From contig CAKSPC010000007.1 in assembly GCA_934481445.1 (NCBI GenBank), positions 1 through 61,397 of the forward strand: a stretch of DNA of 61,397 nt, in the 5' to 3' direction. The notes under the pieces were generated by a model that saw nothing but the letters and a program-made list of their open reading frames with translations, was not told the DNA's origin and did not search any database. The stretch comes from an uncultured Oscillospiraceae bacterium. Its GTDB lineage: Bacteria; Bacillota; Clostridia; Oscillospirales; Ruminococcaceae. Below, one piece after another: positions 26,018 to 34,137 of this stretch; the first letter of the stretch is position 1; each line of letters opens with the position of its first letter. The translations under genes were made by a program, and so were the position numbers.

Positions 26018-27379
26018 TTGTCGACGATATGTGCCATAGCGACCCCTGCGGCGGCGGGCGGAATATCCGTTATTCGTGTTTCGGGAGAGAGGGCGCTGGA
26101 AGTCGCGGCGGCGGTTTTCAAGCCCGTTTCGGGGAAGCCTGTTTCGGAGATGGAGGGCTACCGCGCCGCCTACGGAAAAATATACGACGGCGGCGAGCGG
26201 CTGGACGACGGCGTGCTGCTTGTCTACCGCGCGCCGCACAGTTACACGGGTGAGGATGTCGCGGAGATATCCTGCCACGGGGGCATTTATGTCACGCGGA
26301 GGGTGATGACCGCCTGCCTTAAAGCGGGTGCGGAGCCTGCGGCGGCGGGTGAATTCACGAAGCGCGCACTGCTCAACGGAAAAATGTCGCTGACGCAGGC
26401 GGAAGCTGTCGCGGATATAATTTCGGCGCAGGGAGGGCAATTGCTTGCCTGCTCGAACAGTCAGCGCGAGGGCGCGCTGTACCGCCGCGCGGAATCCATC
26501 GCGGACAAGATAATGGAAGTATCCGCGCAGATATCCGCGTGGATAGATTATCCCGAGGACGACACCCCGACGGTCACGCCCGAGTGGCTTCTTGAGAAAC
26601 TGAGTGCGATACGCGGGGAATTTAAGGAGCTGCTGGACGGCTACGATACGGGGCGGCTGATACGCGAGGGAATATCCTGCGCGATAGTCGGCAAGCCGAA
26701 TGTCGGCAAATCCACGCTGATGAATCTCCTTTCCGGGGAGGAGCGCAGCATCGTAAGCGACATTGCGGGCACGACCCGCGACGTTGTCGAGGAAACGATA
26801 AATCTGGGCGGCGCGGTGCTTCGCGTTGCGGACTGCGCGGGCATACGCGAAACGGACGATCCCGTTGAAAGGATCGGCGTTGAAATAATGCTGAAAAAGC
26901 TTCGCGGCGCGGATATCGTGCTGGCGGTATTTGACGGCTCCCGCCCGATATCCGAGGAGGACAGGCGGCTGTTCGGCCTGCTTGACGGAAAGGAAACCAT
27001 CTGCATAATCAACAAGACCGATCTTGAGCAGAATTTCGACGCGGCGGAAGCGGAGCGGCACTTCGGCAAGCCGATATACGTCAGCGCGCGGCAGGGCGGT
27101 GCGGCGGAAGCTATTGCGGCGGAGGTAAATTCGCGGCTGAAGCTGGACGAGCTTTCCGCGGACGCGGGATTTATCGCGAACGAGCGGCAGAGGGCGTGCG
27201 TTATCCGCGCGGCGAATGCCGTTGACGAGGCGTACAGCGGCGTTGCGGCAGGGGTCACTCCCGATGTTACGGGAGTAATGCTGTCGCAGGCGCTGGACGC
27301 GGTGTATGAGCTTTCCGGCAGGACCGCCGGCGAGGAGGTCATCGCGGAAGTATTTAAACGCTTTTGCGTTGGGAAATAA
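26018..27379 (+). CDS. mnmE: tRNA modification GTPase MnmE
   Basis: The 453-residue GTPase works with MnmG to modify U34 of tRNAs (5-carboxymethylaminomethyl or related). The N-terminal folate-binding domain starts STICAIATPAAAGGISVIRVSG; the G domain shows GKPNVGKST (G1), DIAGTTRD (G2), DCAGIRET (G3) and NKTD (G4); the C-terminal CVGK carries the catalytic Cys of the C(I/V/L)GK motif. Length is normal. Start is TTG with CCGAGGTGA upstream. Follows the SecA-like gene by 23 bases. No mnmG lies in the window. Confidence 0.96.
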   Translation: MSTICAIATPAAAGGISVIRVSGERALEVAAAVFKPVSGKPVSEMEGYRAAYGKIYDGGERLDDGVLLVYRAPHSYTGEDVAEISCHGGIYVTRRVMTACLKAGAEPAAAGEFTKRALLNGKMSLTQAEAVADIISAQGGQLLACSNSQREGALYRRAESIADKIMEVSAQISAWIDYPEDDTPTVTPEWLLEKLSAIRGEFKELLDGYDTGRLIREGISCAIVGKPNVGKSTLMNLLSGEERSIVSDIAGTTRDVVEETINLGGAVLRVADCAGIRETDDPVERIGVEIMLKKLRGADIVLAVFDGSRPISEEDRRLFGLLDGKETICIINKTDLEQNFDAAEAERHFGKPIYVSARQGGAAEAIAAEVNSRLKLDELSADAGFIANERQRACVIRAANAVDEAYSGVAAGVTPDVTGVMLSQALDAVYELSGRTAGEEVIAEVFKRFCVGK

Positions 27380-27381
27380 AA

Positions 27382-28364
27382 TGCGCCGTCAAGGCGCGCG
27401 GGGATGGCGTTCCCTCCGAGCACTGTGAGGAGGGGCGGCAGCCCCGCCAGGGTGCTTTTAATTGCAAATTCGTTTTTGCTCACCGCTGGGGGATATAATA
27501 AATACGCTCCGCGTTGTTGGTTTAAACGATTTAATAAATTTCTTTTCGCACAAATGCGAGTGGAGCACCGTTGGTGGAGGAGGAAACTACGTTTCCTACC
27601 TCCCCCAATGGTTCTCCCCTCGCGCTCCCCTCTCCCTAACCCCTACCTCTTTCCTTAAAGTTTACGCGCCTTACACTTTGAAATGATAATCTCGCTCCGC
27701 GACTTATGTGTAATGCTTAGCGTAGGCTCTTGTAGGTGGTCGCAACATTATATGTACCAGCGATGGACAGGCGCTCATGGGAAAACGCGACGCATCGCAT
27801 TGCTTCGCTTGCTGACTTCGTGGGACATTAACGTTTTCGCTTGTTGCGACCGCACATTAAGATTTACTGGACGCTCAAAGCGCAGGCGCCTGTCAGAGCA
27901 TATAAAATCTTACGACGGATTCTCAAATGTGAGAAAACGTGTGTCAATAAGCAACAAACGCATAAAATTAACGCTTAACTCGCGAAGCGAAAAGAAACCT
28001 ATCCCATGCAAAGGGCGTTTACGCTTTAGGAAAGAGGTAGGGGTTAGGAAAAGGGGAGCGCGAGGGGAGAAACTATGGGGGAGGTGGAAAACGTAGTTTT
28101 CCCCTCCACCAAAGTTGCTCCCCTCGCAAAAGTGCGGCAACATTTTTATTAAAAGGTTTGTACCAACAGCGTAGCTGTAATTTTATTATGTGCCTTGGAG
28201 CGCCGCCATCGCCCATCCTCACTCCGTTCGGATGGAACGCTGCCGCCGCGGCGCCTTGACGGTGCCTATGCTTGGCGAAAGCGCTTCTGCGAGCAATCAG
28301 CGGGGCTGCCGCCCCCCTCGCTGACGTTCGGGGGAACATCATCCCCGCGCGCCTTGGCGGCGCA
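27382..28364 (+). repeat. Family A dispersed repeat, copy 3 (complete)
   Basis: Both tips are present: TGCGCCGTCAAGGCGCGCGG at 27382 and its near-inverse GCGCGCCTTGGCGGCGCA ending at 28364, with inner parts also inverted (GGGCGGCAGCCCCGC on the left; GGGGCTGCCGCCC on the right). A second inner tip GCGCCTTGACGG lies at 28249-28260. The element lies between mnmE and trkA, and fills the gap. The centre (about 27700-28000) matches copy 2 closely. No target duplication could be made out. Confidence 0.85.
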
Positions 28365-28387
28365 ATTATATAGAGGTAATTTTTGAT

Positions 28388-29008
28388 ATGAACATACTTA
28401 TTATTGGCTGTGGAATGGTAGGTGCGGCGCTCGCCGCTACCCTCGACGGGCGCGGACACGATGTTTCCGTCGTCGACAAGAACGAGGAAAGCTTCGACGC
28501 CCTCCCCGCGAAGTTCGCGGGTTTCACTACCACCGGCGTGCCCATCGATCAGGATGTCCTGAGGCGCGCGGGCATTTCTACCTGCGACGCGCTGTTCGCC
28601 GTCACCCACGAGGACGACATGAACATCATGGTTTCGCAGCTTGCGCGGCAGATATTCAACGTGCCGAAAATATTCGCGAGAATAACCGACATCAGCAAGG
28701 GCGAGGTTTTCGAAAAGCTCGGCATCCGCATAGTATGCCCCACAAAGCTTACCGTTTCGGCGGCGTGCGCGGCTTTGGAGGAGGACGACGGCGCAGGCGC
28801 AGAGCTTAATTTTGAAAACCATACCGTACATTTTTCCACCATGAATATCCCGGAGCAGCTCGTCGGAGTTACCCCCGCGGATATCGAGTATGAAAGCGGC
28901 GAGGTGCTTTTCGGGGTGCTTCGCAGCAGCGCGGGACTTATCCTTTACAACGGTCAGCCGCTCACCCTTGCGGAGGGCGACAGGCTCATTTTCGCGAAGA
29001 AAGCATAA
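28388..29008 (+). CDS. Trk/Ktr potassium uptake regulatory subunit TrkA (first)
   Basis: The 206-residue protein has an N-terminal Rossmann RCK_N domain (MNILIIGCGMVGAALAATL, GxGxxG-type nucleotide site at 7-12, DKNEESF after strand 2) and a C-terminal RCK_C domain (about 125-206). Such cytoplasmic subunits gate TrkH/KtrB potassium channels in response to NAD(H) or ATP/ADP. GAGGT precedes the ATG. It is 18 bases upstream of a second TrkA-type gene. The membrane subunit is not in the window. Confidence 0.85.
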   Translation: MNILIIGCGMVGAALAATLDGRGHDVSVVDKNEESFDALPAKFAGFTTTGVPIDQDVLRRAGISTCDALFAVTHEDDMNIMVSQLARQIFNVPKIFARITDISKGEVFEKLGIRIVCPTKLTVSAACAALEEDDGAGAELNFENHTVHFSTMNIPEQLVGVTPADIEYESGEVLFGVLRSSAGLILYNGQPLTLAEGDRLIFAKKA

Positions 29009-29026
29009 CGCGGAGGAATTTAAATC

Positions 29027-29689
29027 ATGAAAACGATAATCGTCGGCGGCGGCAAGGTCGGGTTTTATCTCGCGAAAACCTTGCTTGAGCATGACTATTC
29101 CATCACCATCATCGAGCGCAGCAAGGAGCAGAGCCAGTATTGCGCGAATAATCTCGACGCGGAGGTAAGCTGCGGAAACGGCACCACCGTGGAGGCTCTC
29201 GAAGCCTGCGGCGCGGATAAGGCGGACGCCGTTATCGCGGTAATGGGGCAGGATGAGAGCAACCTCGTCTGCTGCCAGATCGCAAAAAGCCGTTTCGGCG
29301 TACCGAAAACCATTGCCAAGGTCAACAACCCAAAGAATGCCGACGCGCTGAAAGCTTTGGGCGTTGATATCGTAATATCCGCAACGGAGAATATCATCCA
29401 GCTTCTCGAGCACGAGGTTGATCTCAGCGCGATGAAGCGGCTTATCACCCTCAACACCGATGAAGCTTCGCTGATGGAAATAACCGTACCGAAGAACTAC
29501 CCGCTGGAGGGAAAGGCGCTGCATGAGCTTTCTCTCCCGCCAAACTGCAACCTTGCCTGCATAAACCGCGGCGGAAAAACCATCATTCCCCGTGGTCAGA
29601 CAACGATTTGCAGCGGCGATATCATACTGGTAGTAATGCTCAATTCAGAGGAAAAGGAGCTGCGCAAGGCGCTTAAAATAAAGGACTGA
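29027..29689 (+). CDS. Trk/Ktr potassium uptake regulatory subunit TrkA (second)
   Basis: The 220-residue paralogue of the preceding gene starts MKTIIVGGGKVGFYLAKTLL (nucleotide-binding GGGKVG) and has the QDESNLVCCQIAK region and an RCK_C domain (about 135-215, ITVPKNYPLEGKALHEL). The two subunits may form a mixed ring under a TrkH channel. GGAGG precedes the ATG. The next gene (FtsA-like) follows after 43 bases. Confidence 0.88.
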   Translation: MKTIIVGGGKVGFYLAKTLLEHDYSITIIERSKEQSQYCANNLDAEVSCGNGTTVEALEACGADKADAVIAVMGQDESNLVCCQIAKSRFGVPKTIAKVNNPKNADALKALGVDIVISATENIIQLLEHEVDLSAMKRLITLNTDEASLMEITVPKNYPLEGKALHELSLPPNCNLACINRGGKTIIPRGQTTICSGDIILVVMLNSEEKELRKALKIKD

Positions 29690-29732
29690 CGGGAATCCCG
29701 TATTCACCACACGACAGAAAGCAGGCGGCAGA

Positions 29733-31805
29733 ATGGCACAAGACAGCAAGGAAAAAAAGACGACAGCGAAGAAGTCCACCGCAAAGGGCAGAAAAACGGC
29801 GAAGCCTGCCCGCACCACCCATACCAGACGCCGCCAGGGCAGCACCGTATTTGCGCTGGATATCGGCACCCGCACGGTTGTGGGCGTGCTCGCGGAAAAG
29901 ACGGACAGCGGATATAAAATAACTGACATGGAAACCGCCGCCCACGAAAAGCGCTCCATGACCGACGGACAGATTGAGGACATCGAAGCTGTTGCGGAGG
30001 TAATAAAGACCGTCCGCGCGGCGCTGGAGAAGCGGCAGTCGGTAAAGCTGTCGCACGTCTGCATTGCCGCGGCGGGCCGAGCTCTGAAAACCATGCGGGC
30101 TAAGTGGGAGTATTCTCTCGACCCGACCAAGACCATAACCGCAGACGATATCAAATCGGCTGAACTGGAAGCCGTCCGCAAAACGGAGGAGCAGTTTTCC
30201 GCGCAGTTTGATACATCTGCTTTCTACTGCGTCGGCCACAGTGTTATTTCGCTCACGCTGGACGGGTATAGAACCGCGAAGCCCGAGGGGCACCGCGGCT
30301 CCCTGCTTGAAACGGAAATGATAGCCGCTTTCCTGCCAGCTTATGTTGTGGAGAGCCTCTGCGCCGCGGTGGATATCGCCGGGCTTGATGTCGCGGGGCT
30401 TACTCTTGAGCCCATCGCGGCGATGAATGCCGTTGTGCCGCAGGAATTAAGGCTGATAAATGTTGCGCTGTGCGATATCGGAGCGGGTACGTCCGACGTG
30501 GCGGTGTCCCGCGGGGGAAGCGTTGTCGCATACGGAATGGCGACGGTCGCGGGGGACGAGGTAACGGAAGAGCTCATGCGTAGCCTTCTTGTGGATTTCC
30601 CCACGGCGGAGCGCATAAAGACCTCCTCCGAAAAGGAGATACACTACACCGATATTCTCCTGCGCGACTGCACGGTGACCACCGAGCGCGTGCTTGAGCT
30701 GATAAAGCCCGCCGCAGAGCAGCTTTCCGACGTGATATGCAGGGAAATCCTCAGCGCCAACGGAGAAGCGCCGCAGGCGGTGTTTCTTGTCGGCGGCGGA
30801 AGCAGGCTGCACGGCTTGCCGTCGCTGGTCGCAAAGGGACTGGGCATGGACGAAGCGAGGGTCATCACCGGCAGGCGCGAGCTTATGCGCGGGGTGGAGA
30901 TACCCAAGGGCATGGAAATAGGCGCGGAGCATACCACGCCCCTTGGCATAGCGCTGACAGCGGGCAGGGGAATATCCTACGACTTTACCACCATCACGCT
31001 GAACGGCAGAAAAATACGCGCGCTGGACACCAACAGACTTACGGTTTTCGAGCTGCTTAATTTCAGCGGGATAAAGCCCGCACAGCTTATGGGAAGATCG
31101 GGCACGGCGCTTACGTTCACCCTCAACGGCGCCCGCACGACCCTGCGTGGAACATCAGCGGTGCCTGCGGAGATAATCGTGAACGGAAAGCCCGCCGCGC
31201 TGAACAGCACCGTAAGAAAGGGCGACGAAGTGAACGTAAAGATCGCGCAGGACGGCGAGAATGCCGCAGCGTATCTTTCGGATTATTTCGATACGGACAG
31301 CCTTTCCGCGTTTTCCGTTTCCCTTTTCGGGGAGGAGCGCACAGCGGGCTTATATATAAGCGTGAACGGAAAGCCTGTCACATCCGACCGCGAGATAGAA
31401 AACGGCGATACGATAGAGCTTGTTTCGGCGGACACCCTCGGCGCACTGTCTGGTATCGGCGGCGTGACCTGCGGGGTGCTTCTCAACGGAAACAAAGCGG
31501 CGGAGGATACCGCACTTTCCGAGGGGGATGTTATCACGGAGGATAACACGCAGGGTGTTTCGGAGGAAGCTCCCGCCGAAAATACTGCTGCAACGCCCGC
31601 CGAGGTGAATATAACAATAAACGGCATACCCGCGCCTTTCCCTATGCGGGAGGACGGCACGCTGCCGATATTCCTTGATGTTGCGGCGGCATTTTCGGAC
31701 GACCCGACGTCGCTGCTTGCCCATGCCTCGGTGATAACCCTCAACGGAAAGATAGCAAGGCTGGATGAGCAGATACACGACGGCGATGTTATCGTGATAG
31801 AGTGA
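29733..31805 (+). CDS. FtsA-like actin-fold ATPase with beta-grasp-like repeats
   Basis: The 690-residue protein starts with about 35 Lys/Thr-rich residues, then an FtsA/PilM-type actin-fold domain (about 37-400: FALDIGTRTVVGVLAEK as phosphate 1, LCDIGAGTSDVAV as phosphate 2, FLVGGGSRLHGLPSLVAK as the adenosine motif). The C-terminal 290 residues carry at least four copies of a short unit of the form NGKXXXXDXXIXXGDXI (for example VNGKPVTSDREIENGDTIEL and LNGKIARLDEQIHDGDVIVI), like beta-grasp or S4-type modules. Related two-part proteins occur in Clostridia. A role in the cell envelope or division machinery is a guess. The stop overlaps the leader of the next gene. Confidence 0.75.
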   Translation: MAQDSKEKKTTAKKSTAKGRKTAKPARTTHTRRRQGSTVFALDIGTRTVVGVLAEKTDSGYKITDMETAAHEKRSMTDGQIEDIEAVAEVIKTVRAALEKRQSVKLSHVCIAAAGRALKTMRAKWEYSLDPTKTITADDIKSAELEAVRKTEEQFSAQFDTSAFYCVGHSVISLTLDGYRTAKPEGHRGSLLETEMIAAFLPAYVVESLCAAVDIAGLDVAGLTLEPIAAMNAVVPQELRLINVALCDIGAGTSDVAVSRGGSVVAYGMATVAGDEVTEELMRSLLVDFPTAERIKTSSEKEIHYTDILLRDCTVTTERVLELIKPAAEQLSDVICREILSANGEAPQAVFLVGGGSRLHGLPSLVAKGLGMDEARVITGRRELMRGVEIPKGMEIGAEHTTPLGIALTAGRGISYDFTTITLNGRKIRALDTNRLTVFELLNFSGIKPAQLMGRSGTALTFTLNGARTTLRGTSAVPAEIIVNGKPAALNSTVRKGDEVNVKIAQDGENAAAYLSDYFDTDSLSAFSVSLFGEERTAGLYISVNGKPVTSDREIENGDTIELVSADTLGALSGIGGVTCGVLLNGNKAAEDTALSEGDVITEDNTQGVSEEAPAENTAATPAEVNITINGIPAPFPMREDGTLPIFLDVAAAFSDDPTSLLAHASVITLNGKIARLDEQIHDGDVIVIE

Positions 31806-31822
31806 AACTGATCGGAGGAACC

Positions 31823-33406
31823 ATGAAAAAGATCCTGAGATACGCTGCGGCGTTAACGGCGGCGGCAATGCTTAGCGGCTGCGTGGATATCCAACCCCGC
31901 CGCGAGGAAAGCGCAGCCCCCGAAACATCCGACGCGGAGCAGACCACCCACGCAGAATATGAAGAGGTCCCCCCGCAGGAGTATCCCGAGGATGAAACCA
32001 CCGTAAAGCTGAAGCTTAACGCCGAGGGCGGCGTCACCGATGCGAATATCCGCACCGACGGCGAATTTGACGGCACGGGGTATATCGTGCTGGACGAGGG
32101 CATGACATTGACGCATATCGCGGACGTGCCCGCGGCGCAGCATTACAGCGTGGCGCTGGCGGTGCATTCCTACGGAGGGGCGGTCGTTTCGCTCAATATG
32201 CATAACGAGCGCGCGGGGGTGTATTATGTCCCCGCGTCGGAAAGCACGGATTATTCCCTCATCGCCGTGGATAATCTTTACATGGCGAACGGTCCGATGA
32301 TAATGAATTTTACCTGCGAAAGCGGCAGCGCGGCGCTGGATTATATTATAGTCGAAAATTCGGATAAGGTACCGCGGGAATACTACCGCACGGCGGAATC
32401 CCCCGTAAGCTCCAACAGCACCGTCGCGGCGATAGGCACCATGAAGTACCTGTCCAATTCCTACGGCAAAAACGTTATAACGGGGCAGAATGTCACCCCC
32501 GGCACCAACGCCGAGCTTGAAGCCATATATACCGAAACGGTAAGATACCCCGCAATGCGCTGCGGCGAGATAGCGCTGCTTACCCTCGACGGCGAGGATG
32601 ACAAGGAGCGCATGGCTGAGGAGCTTCGCCTTGCGGCGGACTGGGGCGGAAAGGGCGGAATAGTTTCCTGCACATGGCACTGGTATTCGCCGACGGGCTC
32701 GCGCGGGGTGAATGCGGGGGCATTCGACCTTGCGGCGGCGCTTTCGGGGCAGGATACGGAGGGCACCGCGCTTATGGGCGCCGAGGAGCTTGATACCCTG
32801 CTGGAGAATGGCTATATTTCCGAGGGATTAAGGGCGATGGCGGCGGACATCGACAAGGCGGCGGAGTTTCTCAAAACTCTCGCGGACGAGGATATACCCG
32901 TTATATGGCAGCCGCTGCCCGAGGCGGACGCGGGGCTGTACTGGTGGGGAAACGACGCGGACAGCTTCAAAAAGCTGTGGCAGTTCATGTTTGCGCGGCT
33001 GTGCACCTACCACTCGCTGAAAAATCTGATATGGGTCTGGAACGGCAGCAGCGCAGAATATTACCCGGGCGACAGGGTCTGCGATATCGTGGGGCAGAGC
33101 TTCTTTGAAAATTCCTCCGCTTCCTTTGCGGGGAGATTTTCGGCGCTGGCGAGGGTATCCGACACCGAAACAAAGGCGCTGGCGATAACCGCCTGCGACA
33201 AGCTGCCTGACCCGGATTATATGCTGCGCGACAACGCAATGTGGCTCTGGTTCGCCATAGGAAGCGGCGATTACATCATCAATTCCGACGGAACCCTTTC
33301 CGAGCGGCACACCGACTGGCAGAGCCTGCACGACGCATTCAACAGCGAAATATGCGTTACCCTTGATGAGCTTCCCGACCTGCGGGAATATGCGTTCTCA
33401 TCGTAA
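31823..33406 (+). CDS. GH26-fold lipoprotein lacking the catalytic nucleophile
   Basis: The 527-residue lipoprotein has a signal with lipobox LSGC (Cys20), an acidic linker, a CBM35-like domain (about 60-190), and a GH26 (beta-mannanase) barrel (about 200-520). GH26 marks are GIVSCTWHWYSP (about 277-288), IPVIWQPLPEAD (acid/base Glu367 kept, but the usual RPLHE is QPLPE), YWWG and NLIWVWNG. Where active enzymes have TE(T/N/C)G for the nucleophile, this protein has ITACDKLPDPD: Ala457 replaces Glu. It is therefore probably a mannan-binding surface protein rather than an enzyme. Start at 31823 follows GGAGG. It follows the FtsA-like gene with 17 bases. Confidence 0.8.
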   Translation: MKKILRYAAALTAAAMLSGCVDIQPRREESAAPETSDAEQTTHAEYEEVPPQEYPEDETTVKLKLNAEGGVTDANIRTDGEFDGTGYIVLDEGMTLTHIADVPAAQHYSVALAVHSYGGAVVSLNMHNERAGVYYVPASESTDYSLIAVDNLYMANGPMIMNFTCESGSAALDYIIVENSDKVPREYYRTAESPVSSNSTVAAIGTMKYLSNSYGKNVITGQNVTPGTNAELEAIYTETVRYPAMRCGEIALLTLDGEDDKERMAEELRLAADWGGKGGIVSCTWHWYSPTGSRGVNAGAFDLAAALSGQDTEGTALMGAEELDTLLENGYISEGLRAMAADIDKAAEFLKTLADEDIPVIWQPLPEADAGLYWWGNDADSFKKLWQFMFARLCTYHSLKNLIWVWNGSSAEYYPGDRVCDIVGQSFFENSSASFAGRFSALARVSDTETKALAITACDKLPDPDYMLRDNAMWLWFAIGSGDYIINSDGTLSERHTDWQSLHDAFNSEICVTLDELPDLREYAFSS

Positions 33407-33489
33407 ATTTATATCAAACCTGCGGCACATCTGCGTGCCGCAGAAAAAATACAATAAAGTTAGTTTTGGCTAATGCAAGGAGGACAGTA

Positions 33490-34017
33490 ATGAAGGTTTA
33501 TGAATTCGGCGATAAAATCAAGCCTGTGATAGTGCTGCTTCCGGGAACCTGCTGCTACTGGAAGACGAATTTCGGCGAGGTGATACCGCTTTTGCAGGAG
33601 AAATTCCGCGTGTGCGTGGTGTCCTACGACGGCTTTGACGAAACGGAAAACACCACATTCCCCACCATGCTCGAGGAATGCGCGGAGCAGTTCATACAGA
33701 AAAACGGCGAGTACGGTAAGAAATTCATGGGCTTGATGAAAGGCCCGGACGGAAACGGAATGCCGTTTGTGTCCAAGAAAAGCGTTGCGAATCAGTTCGG
33801 CTCGGACATGGTAACGCTCCTGCCGGACAAAATAGCGCCAAAGCATGGAAAGATACACATATTCTATGCGCTGAAAATGGGGGAGCAGTATCGCGAGAGG
33901 TATTTGCAGCACTTTGCGGAGCCTGTAATTCATGAGCACGACCTGCGGCACGAGGAGCTTCTTGCGTGCTATCCCGAGAAGTGGGTGGAAGAAGTGGAGA
34001 ACGCCTGCGGGGTGTAA
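33490..34017 (+). CDS. Alpha/beta-hydrolase-like protein with internal deletion
   Basis: The 175-residue protein has the N-terminal half of an alpha/beta hydrolase (KPVIVLLPGTCCYWKTNF, oxyanion region; VVSYDGFDE) and a C-terminal segment with HGKIHIFYALKMGEQYRERY and HEHDLRHEELL (likely catalytic His region). The middle, with the GxSxG nucleophile elbow and the lid, is missing: nothing of that pattern occurs, and the frame passes from QFIQKNGEYG straight to GLMKGPDGNGM. Family members are about 240-250 residues, so some 65-75 residues are lost in frame. It is probably inactive, or has a new role. Start at 33490 follows GGAGG. Confidence 0.65.
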   Translation: MKVYEFGDKIKPVIVLLPGTCCYWKTNFGEVIPLLQEKFRVCVVSYDGFDETENTTFPTMLEECAEQFIQKNGEYGKKFMGLMKGPDGNGMPFVSKKSVANQFGSDMVTLLPDKIAPKHGKIHIFYALKMGEQYRERYLQHFAEPVIHEHDLRHEELLACYPEKWVEEVENACGV

Positions 34018-34025
34018 TTCAGCAC

Positions 34026-34054
34026 TTGACAAAAACATGAAGCGGTGCTATACT
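34026..34054 (+). promoter_or_regulatory. Sigma-A promoter of the SGNH lipoprotein gene
   Basis: TTGACA (34026-34031), 17 bases, TATACT (34049-34054). The leader then carries TTTTAAGTAATTT (34096-34108), like motifs near 38.0 and 43.3 kb. Confidence 0.85.
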
Positions 34055-34137
34055 TAGTAGTGGATTTAACTAATCGCGCAAGATAAGGTTAACAACTTTT
34101 AAGTAATTTGAACTAATTTAAGCAAGGAGTAAATCTC

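Noticed and set aside
33420..33443. Hairpin CTGCGGCA / TGCCGCAG after the GH26-like gene, considered as its terminator
   Set aside because: It is followed by an A-run rather than a T-run on the plus strand, so it is not a standard terminator in that direction, and no minus-strand gene precedes it.
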